Shown here: piece after piece, positions 47,417 to 57,586 of the stretch
How the letters are laid out: each line of letters starts with the position of its first letter
Numbering within the stretch: the stretch's first letter is position 1
Assembly (NCBI RefSeq): GCF_011751075.1
Contig: NZ_JAALLN010000001.1
Coordinates: forward strand, 471,113-535,112
DNA from: Flavobacterium poyangense
GTDB taxonomy: Bacteria > Bacteroidota > Bacteroidia > Flavobacteriales > Flavobacteriaceae
Reading direction: 5' to 3'
Length of the DNA: 64,000 nucleotides
Program-made: the position numbers and the translations under genes
Notes under the pieces: generated by a model
The model's database searches: none
What the model was told of the DNA's origin: nothing
What the model saw: only the letters and a program-made list of their open reading frames with translations

Positions 47417-48859
47417 ATGAAAAAACCAATCCCAAAAATTTATTCTTTTTTGGCTATTACAGCATTTTTGTATTCCTGCTCCTCAAATGAAGCCAATGAA
47501 ATTGACACCAAAGCAGAAAGCCAACAATTTAAAATCATCAATGTTACCAATCACGACGGAAAGCCTTTTAGTACAGGCGATTCAAAAGCTTCACTCACCG
47601 GAAAGTATGTAGATAATCCGGGTGGCGGTGTTATGATGCAGGCCTTCTATTGGGATGTTCCCGCGGGCGGCACCTGGTGGGATACCGTAAACAGCAAAGT
47701 AACTGCCTGGTCGAATGCCGGAATTGGCTCTATATGGCTTCCTCCCGCATCTAAAGCACAAAATGGTGCTTTTTCAATGGGTTACGATCCAACGGATTAT
47801 TTTGACTTTGGAGATTACAACCAAAATGGAAGTACCGAAACCCGATTCGGATCAAAAACAGAATTAGTAAGTCTGATTACAAAAGCGCATGCCGAAAACA
47901 TGAAAGTATATGCCGATATTGTGATTAATCATAATAGCGGAGGCCAGTCAGAAGCTAATCCGTTTACAGGAACCAATACGTGGACAAACTTTAGCGGAGT
48001 TGCTTCAGGAAAATTCAAACGCTCCTACAATGACTTTTACAAAAACAGCTACGGCAATAATGACGAAGGTGCCTTCGGTGGATTTCCCGATTTATGTCAT
48101 GCCAATCCTTATGTACAGGACTGGTTATGGCTTAGAGCAGACGGAGTTGGTAAATATTATAAAAACACCATGAAATTTGACGGCTGGAGATTTGACTATG
48201 TAAAAGGTTTTGGTGCCTGGGTAGTAAACTCCTGGAATGCCAATGTTGGCGGTTTTTCTGTAGGCGAATTATGGGACTCTAACGTAAACACGCTAAATGA
48301 CTGGGCAAACAATGCTAATAGTTCTGTTTTTGATTTCGCCTGTTACTACAAAATGAATGATGCTTTTGACGGAAACAATCTGGCTCTTTTAAATGATGAT
48401 ATGATGTGGAAAAGAAATCCGTACAAAGCGGTAACTTTTGTATCCAATCATGACACTGATGAGATCTGGAGCAAACTCCTTGCCTACTCTTATATTTTGA
48501 CTCATGAAGGCTACCCAACCATCTTTTACCGAGATTATGAAGAATGGCTTGACAAAAACAAATTAAACAATCTGATCTGGATTCACAATAACAAAGCAAC
48601 AGGAACCACTTCTATTTTATACGCCGACAATGATGAATATATCGCCAGAAGAAATGGTTACAACGGAAATCCCGGCTTAGTGGTTTACATCAATAATTCT
48701 GATACTTGGCAGGAAAGATGGATTCAGACGAATTGGGCCAACACTCAGATTAAAGACTTTACAGGAAACTCGAGCTGGTATCCGACCACTCAGGGAGATA
48801 AATGGGTTAAGATTCAATGTCCGCCTAAAGGATATTCTATTTGGTCTATTAATCAATAA
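47417..48859 (+). CDS. Lipoprotein alpha-amylase (GH13)
   Basis: A 480-residue secreted amylase. The signal ends in lipobox LYSC (C21) followed by SSNE, so it is probably anchored in the outer membrane. The TIM-barrel catalytic domain starts GGGVMMQAFYWDVP near residue 69. The four conserved regions are visible: DIVINHN; GWRFDYVKGF with nucleophile D260; VGELWD with acid E284; SNHDTDE with D346. The small C-terminal beta domain ends YSIWSI. It hydrolyses internal alpha-1,4 bonds of starch. No SusC/SusD genes are adjacent, unlike a full starch locus. Confidence 0.95.
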   Translation: MKKPIPKIYSFLAITAFLYSCSSNEANEIDTKAESQQFKIINVTNHDGKPFSTGDSKASLTGKYVDNPGGGVMMQAFYWDVPAGGTWWDTVNSKVTAWSNAGIGSIWLPPASKAQNGAFSMGYDPTDYFDFGDYNQNGSTETRFGSKTELVSLITKAHAENMKVYADIVINHNSGGQSEANPFTGTNTWTNFSGVASGKFKRSYNDFYKNSYGNNDEGAFGGFPDLCHANPYVQDWLWLRADGVGKYYKNTMKFDGWRFDYVKGFGAWVVNSWNANVGGFSVGELWDSNVNTLNDWANNANSSVFDFACYYKMNDAFDGNNLALLNDDMMWKRNPYKAVTFVSNHDTDEIWSKLLAYSYILTHEGYPTIFYRDYEEWLDKNKLNNLIWIHNNKATGTTSILYADNDEYIARRNGYNGNPGLVVYINNSDTWQERWIQTNWANTQIKDFTGNSSWYPTTQGDKWVKIQCPPKGYSIWSINQ

Positions 48860-48878
48860 TTCATTTTAAATACCACTT

Positions 48879-48912
48879 TAAGGCTGTTCTGAAAAAGCAG
48901 CCTTATTTTTTT
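48879..48912 (+). terminator. Terminator of the amylase gene
   Basis: TAAGGCTG (48879-48886) pairs with CAGCCTTA (48898-48905), followed by seven or more T. Confidence 0.85.
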
Positions 48913-48913
48913 T

Positions 48914-49282
48914 GATGTGAGTTGTGAGTTGTGAGTTGGCTCTGATTTTAACTGGAGATTATTTAAAAACACACACAAAGGCTTTAGTCGAACCTTCAAA
49001 GAGTTTGGCTAAAGCCTTTTTATGATTAATTAATTCTGGACCTTCAGTTAAAACTGAAGGCAATTGATCTGAGCTTATCCTAAATTCTAAAAAAAATTAC
49101 TGAGAAGAATCCAAAATGATATTGGAAGTTATTAGTTGCACAACTATTAGTCGAGTTCGAGCTATTAATAAATCATATATCATGAAAACCACCAACCAGT
49201 CTTTCCCTTCTCACATTTCAAACTTTCACATTTCAAACTTTCACATCTCACATCTCACAACTCACAACTCACAACTCACAAA
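48914..49282. repeat. Family C arms around a family F element
   Basis: A GATGTGAGTTGTGAGTTGTG-type arm (48914-48938) faces its near-perfect complement (about 49257-49282), 320 bases away. Between them is a family F element: AAAGGCTTTAG (48977-48987) paired with CTAAAGCCTTT (49009-49019), then CTTCAGTTAAAACTGAAG and GGCAATTGAT (49041-49066). The short frame at 49116 is a product of this repeat. No gene lies in 48860-49362. Confidence 0.78.
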
Positions 49283-49335
49283 CAAAGACTTTCTAATTTA
49301 AGAACTGAATATTTTTATTAAGCCGTAATTAATAG

Positions 49336-49343
49336 TACTTTTG
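49336..49343 (+). promoter_or_regulatory. -7 box of prfC
   Basis: TACTTTTG followed by CAACC matches TAnnTTTG and lies 20 bases before the ATG. The -33 position is T-rich without a clear TTG. Confidence 0.6.
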
Positions 49344-49362
49344 CAACCTATTTATACGAAAT

Positions 49363-50952
49363 ATGAGCTTTTTAAAAGAAATACAACGCAGAAGAACGTT
49401 TGGAATTATATCACATCCCGATGCCGGTAAGACTACTTTAACAGAAAAATTACTATTGTTCGGAGGGGCTATTCAAGAGGCTGGTGCTGTAAAAAACAAC
49501 AAAATTAAAAAAGGAGCAACGAGTGATTTCATGGAAATCGAACGCCAAAGAGGTATTTCGGTTTCAACCTCTGTACTTGCTTTTAATTATAAAGATAAAA
49601 AAATCAACATCCTTGATACCCCGGGTCACAAGGATTTTGCTGAAGATACTTTTAGAACTTTAACTGCTGTTGACAGTGTTATTGTTGTAATCGACGTTGC
49701 AAAAGGGGTTGAGGAACAAACGGAGAAATTAGTTGCCGTTTGTAGAATGCGAAACATTCCGATGATTGTTTTCATCAACAAATTAGACCGTGAAGGTAAA
49801 GATGCTTTTGACTTAATGGACGAAGTAGAACAAAAACTGGGTCTAAAAGTTACTCCTTTAAGTTTCCCAATCGGAATGGGTTATGATTTTCAGGGGATTT
49901 ACAATTTATGGGAACAAAACATCAATCTGTTCAGTGGAGACAGCCGTAAAAACATTGAGGAAACCATTGCTTTCTCAGACGTTCAAAGCCCTGAACTGGA
50001 AAAAATAATCGGTCAGAAACCGGCCGACAAATTACGTGAAGAATTAGAATTGATTGACGAAGTTTACCCTAAATTCGACCGTCAGGATTATCTGGACGGA
50101 AAAATCCAACCTGTATTTTTTGGTTCTGCCTTAAATAATTTTGGAGTTCGTGAGCTTTTAGATTGTTTTGTTGCTATTGCACCATCTCCAAGACCAAAAG
50201 ATTCCGAAACTCGTTTGGTTGACCCGAAAGAAGAAAAAATGTCAGGTTTTGTGTTTAAAATCCATGCTAATATGGATCCGAAACACCGTGATCGTCTGGC
50301 ATTTATTAAAATCGTCTCCGGTACTTTCGAAAGAAACAAACCGTACTACCATGTTCGTCAGAAGAAAAATTTAAAATTCTCGAGTCCAAATGCATTTTTT
50401 GCTGAGAAAAAAGAAATTGTAGACATATCGTATCCGGGTGATATCGTAGGTCTGCACGATACAGGTAACTTTAAAATTGGTGATACTTTGACAGAAGGTG
50501 AAATCATGAGTTTTAAAGGAATTCCAAGTTTCTCTCCGGAACATTTCAGATACATCAATAATGCTGATCCGATGAAAGCCAAGCAGCTTGACAAAGGAGT
50601 TGATCAGTTAATGGATGAAGGGGTTGCACAGTTGTTTACCTTAGAAATGAACAATCGTAAAGTAATCGGAACCGTTGGAGCACTTCAATACGAGGTAATC
50701 CAGTACCGTTTAGAACACGAATATGGTGCAAAATGTACCTATGAAAACTTCCCGGTACACAAAGCTTGTTGGGTAAAACCTAATGATCCTAAAAATGAAG
50801 AGTTTAAAGAATTTAAGCGTATCAAACAAAAATTCCTGGCACATGATAAATATGGTCAACTGGTATTTTTAGCCGATTCGGACTTTACCATTCAAATGAC
50901 ACAGAGTAAATATCCAAGTGTAAAATTATTTTTTACATCTGAGTTTGATTAA
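49363..50952 (+). CDS. prfC: Peptide chain release factor 3
   Basis: A 529-residue translational GTPase (E. coli RF3 529). It removes RF1/RF2 from the ribosome after peptide release. G1 is SHPDAGKTTLTE (residues 17-28), G2 RGISV, G3 DTPGHKDFAEDT (near 86), and G4 FINKLDREGKD (near 139). Domain 2 and domain 3 segments such as GALQYEVIQYRLEHEYG are in the expected order. It is a single gene with its own -7 box and terminator. Confidence 0.97.
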   Translation: MSFLKEIQRRRTFGIISHPDAGKTTLTEKLLLFGGAIQEAGAVKNNKIKKGATSDFMEIERQRGISVSTSVLAFNYKDKKINILDTPGHKDFAEDTFRTLTAVDSVIVVIDVAKGVEEQTEKLVAVCRMRNIPMIVFINKLDREGKDAFDLMDEVEQKLGLKVTPLSFPIGMGYDFQGIYNLWEQNINLFSGDSRKNIEETIAFSDVQSPELEKIIGQKPADKLREELELIDEVYPKFDRQDYLDGKIQPVFFGSALNNFGVRELLDCFVAIAPSPRPKDSETRLVDPKEEKMSGFVFKIHANMDPKHRDRLAFIKIVSGTFERNKPYYHVRQKKNLKFSSPNAFFAEKKEIVDISYPGDIVGLHDTGNFKIGDTLTEGEIMSFKGIPSFSPEHFRYINNADPMKAKQLDKGVDQLMDEGVAQLFTLEMNNRKVIGTVGALQYEVIQYRLEHEYGAKCTYENFPVHKACWVKPNDPKNEEFKEFKRIKQKFLAHDKYGQLVFLADSDFTIQMTQSKYPSVKLFFTSEFD

Positions 50953-50972
50953 TCTCTAATCAAAGTAAATAA

Positions 50973-51006
50973 AAAAGGCAGTCTAATTTTGGACTGCCTT
51001 TTTTAT
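50973..51006 (+). terminator. Terminator of prfC
   Basis: AAAAGGCAGTC (50973-50983) pairs with GACTGCCTTTT (50992-51002), followed by T. Confidence 0.9.
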
Positions 51007-51065
51007 TGCTTAACCTTCAATAAGATGCATTTAGCCACCGCCTCTCAACACGCCAACCTCTATAA

Positions 51066-51182
51066 AAACTTGGCGACTTGGCGACTTTGCGTGAAAATTT
51101 AACCACAAAGATCGCAAAGGCTTGCGCAACTGATGCTGTTTTTTTGCTCGCAAAGTCGCGAAGTCGCAAAGCTTTTTTATAA
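51066..51182. repeat. Family A-related CTTGGCGACT / GTCGCAAAGC words
   Basis: AACTTGGCGACTTGGCGACT (from 51066) faces TCGCAAAGTCGCGAAGTCGC (to about 51172), an inverted arrangement of the tails seen beside family A, here without the CACGCAGATT core. The gap 50953-51323 contains no gene. Confidence 0.6.
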
Positions 51183-51323
51183 GTAAAAACTGCGAGAGTG
51201 AACGATAAATTTGCAACTCCATGACTCCGTGAGAAATAAACAATATACTCTTACCAATTCTAATAAACAAGACCTACTATTATTCCCCAACGAAGACACA
51301 GACCGCATAAGCTCCCCCAAAGC

Positions 51324-52079
51324 TTATTGAATTAATTTGTTATCTTTATTGGAATAATTAATCCCCAGACCTCCGGCTATATAAATTTTTAAAAATTCAT
51401 CTGCCGAAATACTGATATCCTGCACCAATACCTTATTCTTAACCGAATTAAAAGCAAAAGGAATTGTTTTTGAAAGGAAATAATCTCCACCTTTAATCGT
51501 AACCTCAAGTGTTTTGTCTGTTTTTAAAACACGTATCGGAACAGAAAATGCACCCGTTTCAGGATTTACTTTTATTGCACTCTCGAAACCATTAATACTA
51601 ATTGTCAAATTTGGATAGGTAGCACCATTAAACGGTTTGTTTGTTTTTGTTTCTGTTAGTTTTCCTTTTATCAGTATCGCAACTTCCTTTTCAGCAGTGT
51701 GATTAACAGCCACCTTACCAAGCATATGCACTGTTGGTTTTGGGCAATTCACCTCCGTTTTAACTGGTGTTTTTTCTTGCGCGACCATATTTGACGTCAA
51801 CAAAACTGATGCGGCTACGGCGGCATATTTTAAATTATTGATTTTAGAAATTTCATTGTGCTCAAATTCTTCTTGTAATTGTGTCGTTTTTAGTCGCGCG
51901 CAAATGTTTTTATCTTTATTTCCTGCGATGAATTTAGCGACTTCCGAATTTGATTTATTGCTCAGATCAATTACATTTTTCATACAGGAATCACAAAATG
52001 AACCAGTTGCATTAACAGTCATTTTATCAAAATTTTCAGAACAAGGGCTCGCTATCTCTAAGGTGAATTTCTTTTTCAT
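51324..52079 (-). CDS. Bacteroidota protein with N-terminal Cys motif and Ig-like region
   Basis: A 251-residue protein in two parts. Residues 1-75 carry the motif FTLEIASPCSENFDKMTVNA, then GSFCDSCMKNVIDLS and ICARL, an N-terminal cysteine-rich domain seen in many Bacteroidota proteins in front of carboxypeptidase-like domains. A hydrophobic segment (about 84-98, YAAVAASVLLTSNMVAQ) follows and may anchor it in the inner membrane. The remainder (130-245) is beta-rich, with IKGKLTETKTNKPFNGATYPNLTI resembling a carboxypeptidase-regulatory (Ig-like) domain. Cys-x-x-Cys may bind metal or be redox-active. The function is unknown. Confidence 0.75.
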   Translation of the reverse strand: MKKKFTLEIASPCSENFDKMTVNATGSFCDSCMKNVIDLSNKSNSEVAKFIAGNKDKNICARLKTTQLQEEFEHNEISKINNLKYAAVAASVLLTSNMVAQEKTPVKTEVNCPKPTVHMLGKVAVNHTAEKEVAILIKGKLTETKTNKPFNGATYPNLTISINGFESAIKVNPETGAFSVPIRVLKTDKTLEVTIKGGDYFLSKTIPFAFNSVKNKVLVQDISISADEFLKIYIAGGLGINYSNKDNKLIQ

Positions 52080-52260
52080 ACTATACTTTTTTTAAGTTAA
52101 AGTGCTTCTCAAATAATCACTTACTTATATAGAGTATATTTTTGACAAAAAGGTTGGGAAGGAGATTAAAAATATTTTCAATCTGAACCAATTACAGGGT
52201 AAAAAATTATAGATTACAAAAAAATATTCCTCCACCTAAAACAATAATCAGCGAAATAAA

Positions 52261-52388
52261 TTGCCTCCTGCTTTAGCTGGAGGTAATTCTAGAAAGATAA
52301 AAAGGCTTTAGCCGAACTCTCTTAAGCGTTCGGCTAAAGCCTATTTGTCAATAATCAATTCTTAACCTCCAGCTAAAGCAGGAGGCAA
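52261..52388. repeat. Nested double palindrome (family F, complete copy)
   Basis: Outer arms of 24 bases pair perfectly (52261-52284 with 52365-52388). Inside, AGGCTTTAGCCGAAC (52303-52317) pairs perfectly with 52328-52342. The right end reads GGAGGCAATT, the tail shared by the copies near 38352 and 48977. Confidence 0.92.
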
Positions 52389-52413
52389 TTAAAAAAGCTT
52401 AATACAACATAAA

Positions 52414-52444
52414 AAAAGCGCTAAATAAATAATCTAGCGCTTTT
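52414..52444. terminator. Two-way hairpin
   Basis: AAAAGCGCTA (52414-52423) pairs with TAGCGCTTTT (52435-52444). Confidence 0.7.
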
Positions 52445-52612
52445 CTTTAATTTGAATTAAACCAACCTTTTTTAGTTTTTATCTTCTAAAAATTAAATCT
52501 TTTTTTATTAAGAATCGCAATTTAAAACAATAGAACCGTAACAAGAAATTTACTCGACAAACGTAATAAAAATCAGTTAAACTGCGCTGTCATAACTCTT
52601 GATCTATGGTAT

Positions 52613-52639
52613 AAAAAAAGCCCCATTACTGGGGCTTTT
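52613..52639 (-). terminator. Terminator of the rpoB-rpoC-DUF3467 transcript
   Basis: AAAAGCCCC and GGGGCTTTT surround a six-base loop; on the minus strand it ends in seven T. It lies six bases past the DUF3467 stop. Confidence 0.9.
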
Positions 52640-52644
52640 AAAAT

Positions 52645-52956
52645 TTATGCTTGTCCCGCAGGACCAAAATTAAGCGGTATTGGTGCTTGTTCCGTCTCTT
52701 TGATCTCGCCGTGGGCTGCTTCAAAACGATGAATATTTTCACCAATTGCTTTTAATAATCTTTTAGCATGTTGTGGTGTCAGTACAATTCTTGACTTTAC
52801 CTTGGCTTTAGGAATACCTGGCATAATGCTCACAAAATCTAAAACAAACTCTGATGAAGAGTGATTTATAATCGCAAGATTGGAATAAATTCCTTCAGCG
52901 ATTGTTTCATCTAACTCAATATTAATTTGCTCTTGTTGTTGATTCGAATTACTCAT
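52645..52956 (-). CDS. DUF3467 family protein
   Basis: A 103-residue small acidic protein. The central IYSNLAIINHSSSEFVLDFVSIMPG followed by AKVKSRIVLTPQHAKRLLKAI is the DUF3467 core, a beta-rich domain of unknown role. It follows rpoC after 16 bases and shares its terminator. The same gene order is usual in flavobacteria, suggesting co-expression with RNA polymerase, but no function is known. Confidence 0.93.
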   Translation of the reverse strand: MSNSNQQQEQINIELDETIAEGIYSNLAIINHSSSEFVLDFVSIMPGIPKAKVKSRIVLTPQHAKRLLKAIGENIHRFEAAHGEIKETEQAPIPLNFGPAGQA

Positions 52957-52972
52957 AGTTTCGTTTCCTAAA

Positions 52973-55900
52973 TTAATAAATATATTCTTCTTTATTAGCC
53001 ATCATTTCATTGTAATCGTCTTTAGAACCTACAATAGTATTATCGTATTCTCTCATACCGGTTCCGGCAGGGATTCTGTGTCCAACAATTACATTTTCTT
53101 TCAATCCTTCTAAATCATCTACCTTACCGGCAACAGCAGCCTCATTAAGTACTTTTGTTGTTTCCTGGAAAGAAGCAGCAGAGATGAATGATTTAGTTTG
53201 TAGCGAAGCTCTTGTAATACCTTGTAAAACTGGTGTTGCAGTTGCAGTAATTACATCTCTGGCTACAACCAGATTTTTATCATTTCGTTTAAGCAATGAG
53301 TTTTCATCACGTAATTCACGAGGTGTAATGATCTGACCTGGTTTCAATACAGCAGAATCTCCTGAATCTTCAACTACTTTCATACCGTATAATTTATCAT
53401 TTTGAACGATAAAGTCTTTAGTGTGAATCAATTGATCTTCTAAGAATAAAGTATCTCCCGGATCTTGAACTCTTACTTTACGCATCATTTGACGAATAAC
53501 TACCTCAAAGTGCTTGTCATTAATTTTTACCCCTTGTAAACGGTATACCTCCTGAATTTCATTTACCAAGTACTGTTGAACAGCAGCCGGTCCTTGAATT
53601 CTTAAAATATCATCCGGTGTAATTGCACCGTCAGACAATGGTACTCCTGCTCTTACGAAGTCATTTTCTTGTACTAAGATTTGGCTTGAAAGTTTAACTA
53701 AATACTTTTTAATCTCACCAAATTTAGATTCGATAACAATCTCACGGTTACCTCTTTTGATTTTTCCAAAAGAAACAACACCATCGATTTCAGAAACAAC
53801 TGCCGGGTTAGAAGGGTTACGAGCCTCAAGCAACTCTGTAATTCTTGGAAGACCTCCTGTAATATCGCCTGCTTTAGAAGAACGACGTGGGATTTTTACC
53901 AATACTTTACCTGCTTTAATTTTCTCTCCGTTCTCAACCATTAAGTGTGCCCCTACTGGTAAGTTATACGAACGAATCAATTCACCTTCTTTACCGTAAA
54001 CCAATAAAGTTGGAATTAATTTTTTATTTCTTGCCTCAGAAATTACTTTTTCCTGGAAACCTGTCTGCTCATCGATTTCAACCATGAACGATTGTCCTTG
54101 CTCTAAATCTTCGTAAGCAATCTTACCCGTAAATTCAGAAACAATTACACCGTTATATGGATCCCACTTACAGATTACAGTTCCTTTAGCAACAGCTTCA
54201 CCATCCTTAACAAAAATACTAGATCCGTAAGGAATATTATGTGTATTTAAAACGATTCCGGTTTTCTCGTCAACTAATTTTAATTCTGTTGAACGTGATA
54301 CCACGATATCAACTGAATTTCCTTCGCTGTCTTCTCCTTTAACCGTTTTTAAATCTTCAATTTCAAGTCTACCGTTGAATCTTGTAATAATACTAGACTC
54401 TTCAGAAATACCTCCTGCAACCCCTCCAACGTGGAACGTACGAAGTGTTAACTGTGTACCTGGCTCACCAATAGACTGAGCTGCAATAACTCCAACTGCT
54501 TCACCTCTTTGTGTCATCTTACCGGTAGCTAAGTTTCTACCGTAACATTTAGCACAAATACCTTTTAAAGCTTCACAAGTTAATGGAGATCTAACTTCTA
54601 CTCTTTCGATTGGAGAAGCTTCGATCACTTTCATAATTGCTTCAGTGATTTGTTGACCTGATTCAACTATTACCTCATTAGTAAGAGGATTAATAACATC
54701 CTGCAATGCAACACGTCCTAAAATTCTTTCTCCTAAAGATTCAACGATTTCCTCATTTTTCTTCAAAGCAGATACTTCAACACCTCTTAAAGTTCCACAA
54801 TCTTCGATGTTTACAATAACATCTTGAGAAACGTCATGAAGCCTTCTTGTTAAGTACCCGGCATCAGCTGTTTTAAGAGCCGTATCCGCAAGTCCTTTAC
54901 GAGCACCGTGAGTAGAAATGAAGTATTCAAGGATCGAAAGACCTTCCTTAAAGTTAGAAAGAATCGGGTTTTCAATAATCTCACCACCACCGGCAGTAGA
55001 TTTTTTAGGTTTAGCCATCAAACCACGCATACCTGTTAACTGACGAATCTGCTCCTTAGAACCCCTCGCCCCAGAGTCAAGCATCATATATACAGAGTTG
55101 AAACCTTGTTGGTCTTCTCTAATATTTTTCATTGCTAATTCTGTAAGCTGTGCATTCGCAGAAGTCCATACGTCAATAACCTGGTTGTAACGCTCGTTAT
55201 TGGTAATAAGACCCATGTTATAGTTTGTTGAGATACCTTCAACTTGCTCTCTGGCATCTGCAATCAACTTCGTTTTTTGCTCCGGGATTCTAATATCACC
55301 TAAAGAGAATGATAAACCTCCTCTAAATGCAAATTTATACCCCATGTCTTTCATATTGTCCAAGAAAGCAGCTGTAGTAGGTACATCAGTCACACTTAAA
55401 ATGTGTCCGATAATATCTCTAAGGTTTTTCTTAGTCAATACGTCATTGATATATCCGGCTGCTTCAGGAACTACTTCATTAAACAATACACGTCCGGCAG
55501 TTGTTTGGATAATTTTGTATACCAATTCTCCTTCGTCATTAAAATCTTTTGCTCTAATTTTCACACGAGCATTCAATTCTAATCTTCCTTCGTTTAATGC
55601 AATATTTACTTCTTCAGCAGAATAGAAAGTTAAATCCTGACCTAAAATAATGTGGTCTTCTGTAGAAATACGCTCTTTGGTCATATAATATAGACCCAAG
55701 ACCATGTCCTGAGAAGGTACCGTAATTGGCGCTCCATTTGCAGGGTTAAGGATATTGTGAGAAGCCAACATTAATAATTGTGCCTCTAAAATAGCCTCTG
55801 GTCCTAATGGCAAGTGAACTGCCATCTGATCCCCGTCAAAATCCGCGTTGAAAGCCGTACATACTAATGGGTGCAATTGGATTGCTTTTCCTTCAATAAG

Positions 55901-57283
55901 TTTTGGCTGGAAAGCCTGAATACCAAGTCTGTGCAACGTAGGAGCACGGTTAAGTAATACCGGGTGTCCTTTAATTACATTTTCAAGAATATCCCAAACT
56001 ACAGGCTCTTTTTTGTCTATAATTTTCTTAGCAGATTTTACTGTTTTAACAATACCTCTTTCAATCAATTTACGGATAACGAAAGGTTTGTATAACTCAG
56101 ATGCCATATCTTTTGGCAATCCGCATTCGAATAATTTTAATTCAGGACCAACAACAATTACCGAACGAGCAGAATAATCCACACGTTTTCCAAGTAAGTT
56201 CTGACGGAAACGTCCTTGCTTACCTTTTAAGGAATCAGATAATGATTTTAATGGTCTGTTTGATTCTGTTTTAACAGCAGAAGCTTTACGCGTGTTATCA
56301 AATAATGAATCTACCGATTCCTGCAACATACGTTTTTCGTTTCTTAAGATTACTTCAGGAGCTTTGATCTCCATTAATCTTTTCAAACGGTTATTACGGA
56401 TAATTACACGACGGTATAAGTCATTTAAATCTGAAGTTGCAAAACGACCTCCATCAAGTGGTACAAGCGGACGTAATTCCGGTGGAATAACAGGAACCAC
56501 TTTCATAATCATCCATTCCGGACGGTTTTCGCGGTTTAAGTTAGATTCACGGAAAGACTCAACAACTTGTAATCTTTTTAATGCTTCTGTTTTACGTTGT
56601 TTAGATGTTTCGTTATTAGCACTGTGTCTTAGTTGGTAAGATAACTCATCTAAGTCAATACGAGCTAATAAATCCATAATACATTCTGCTCCCATTTTGG
56701 CAACAAATTTATTAGGATCCATATCATCTAAATATAGATTTTCTTGTGGAAGCGTATCTAAAATATTTAAATATTCTTCTTCAGTTAAGAAATCTAATCT
56801 TTGTAAAGATTCTCCATCTGCATTTTTAGCAATACCAGCCTGGATTACTACGTATCTTTCGTAGTAAATGATCATATCTAATTTCTTAGATGGAAGACCA
56901 AGGATATAACCAATTTTGTTTGGAAGAGAACGGAAATACCAGATATGAGCAATTGGCACAACAAGGTTGATGTGTCCTACTCTGTCACGACGTACTTTTT
57001 TCTCAGTAACTTCAACACCACAACGGTCACAGATGATCCCTTTGTAACGAATTCTTTTATATTTACCACAAGCACACTCAAAATCCTTTACAGGTCCGAA
57101 GATTCTTTCGCAGAAAAGTCCGTCTCTTTCCGGTTTGTGAGTTCTGTAGTTAATTGTTTCCGGCTTTAAAACCTCTCCTCTTGATTCTTTCAAGATAGAT
57201 TCCGGTGAAGCCAATCCGATAGAGATTTTGTTAAATCTTTTTACCTGATTTTTATCTTTATTATTGTTTCTATTATTCATCAT
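52973..57283 (-). CDS. rpoC: DNA-directed RNA polymerase subunit beta'
   Basis: 1436 residues. The catalytic magnesium motif [12 protein letters not shown] is present near residue 470. The zinc-binding region [14 protein letters not shown] is near 70, and the second zinc site is at [19 protein letters not shown] near 880. Lid, rudder, bridge helix and trigger-loop regions are in normal order. Two ATG codons stand in tandem at the start (57283 and 57280), and either may be used. It is separated from rpoB by an unusually large 303-base gap. Confidence 0.98.
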   Translation of the reverse strand: MMNNRNNNKDKNQVKRFNKISIGLASPESILKESRGEVLKPETINYRTHKPERDGLFCERIFGPVKDFECACGKYKRIRYKGIICDRCGVEVTEKKVRRDRVGHINLVVPIAHIWYFRSLPNKIGYILGLPSKKLDMIIYYERYVVIQAGIAKNADGESLQRLDFLTEEEYLNILDTLPQENLYLDDMDPNKFVAKMGAECIMDLLARIDLDELSYQLRHSANNETSKQRKTEALKRLQVVESFRESNLNRENRPEWMIMKVVPVIPPELRPLVPLDGGRFATSDLNDLYRRVIIRNNRLKRLMEIKAPEVILRNEKRMLQESVDSLFDNTRKASAVKTESNRPLKSLSDSLKGKQGRFRQNLLGKRVDYSARSVIVVGPELKLFECGLPKDMASELYKPFVIRKLIERGIVKTVKSAKKIIDKKEPVVWDILENVIKGHPVLLNRAPTLHRLGIQAFQPKLIEGKAIQLHPLVCTAFNADFDGDQMAVHLPLGPEAILEAQLLMLASHNILNPANGAPITVPSQDMVLGLYYMTKERISTEDHIILGQDLTFYSAEEVNIALNEGRLELNARVKIRAKDFNDEGELVYKIIQTTAGRVLFNEVVPEAAGYINDVLTKKNLRDIIGHILSVTDVPTTAAFLDNMKDMGYKFAFRGGLSFSLGDIRIPEQKTKLIADAREQVEGISTNYNMGLITNNERYNQVIDVWTSANAQLTELAMKNIREDQQGFNSVYMMLDSGARGSKEQIRQLTGMRGLMAKPKKSTAGGGEIIENPILSNFKEGLSILEYFISTHGARKGLADTALKTADAGYLTRRLHDVSQDVIVNIEDCGTLRGVEVSALKKNEEIVESLGERILGRVALQDVINPLTNEVIVESGQQITEAIMKVIEASPIERVEVRSPLTCEALKGICAKCYGRNLATGKMTQRGEAVGVIAAQSIGEPGTQLTLRTFHVGGVAGGISEESSIITRFNGRLEIEDLKTVKGEDSEGNSVDIVVSRSTELKLVDEKTGIVLNTHNIPYGSSIFVKDGEAVAKGTVICKWDPYNGVIVSEFTGKIAYEDLEQGQSFMVEIDEQTGFQEKVISEARNKKLIPTLLVYGKEGELIRSYNLPVGAHLMVENGEKIKAGKVLVKIPRRSSKAGDITGGLPRITELLEARNPSNPAVVSEIDGVVSFGKIKRGNREIVIESKFGEIKKYLVKLSSQILVQENDFVRAGVPLSDGAITPDDILRIQGPAAVQQYLVNEIQEVYRLQGVKINDKHFEVVIRQMMRKVRVQDPGDTLFLEDQLIHTKDFIVQNDKLYGMKVVEDSGDSAVLKPGQIITPRELRDENSLLKRNDKNLVVARDVITATATPVLQGITRASLQTKSFISAASFQETTKVLNEAAVAGKVDDLEGLKENVIVGHRIPAGTGMREYDNTIVGSKDDYNEMMANKEEYIY

Positions 57284-57586
57284 AGTTTTTACTATTGATT
57301 TATTTGCTGTTAAAAATTGATTTTATTTTAGTCTAAAGCTGAATGTCATACAGTTTTTAAAGTCACAAATGACTCTTTATTCCGGACTTTCAAACTTTCG
57401 ACTTAAACGCTGCCTCGGGTTACTTCTCTAAACTTCAAAACCTAATTTGAAGCGCTAGTTATAAAATGCCTCGCATTTGTATAAAAAATCGGAACGGGTT
57501 ACGGGTATAAATCTTAAAAACTTTTATAAATGAGTAATCAGTTTTCAGATATTGCTATCCGAAAACTGAAAACTGCTTAATACTTC
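57284..57586 (-). other. 303-base rpoB-rpoC spacer with hairpins
   Basis: No gene. CAGTTTTC (57539-57546) pairs with GAAAACTG (57561-57568) just after rpoB, and CTTCAAAACCTAATTTGAAG (57430-57450) is a weaker dyad. GCCTCGGGTT and GCCTCGCATT words near 57412 and 57468 look like remnants of a repeat. No promoter for rpoC was found. Confidence 0.5.

Noticed and set aside
49116..49301. 61-codon frame before prfC
   Set aside because: The second half is the TCACATCTCACAACTCAC repeat; no conserved features and no promoter.
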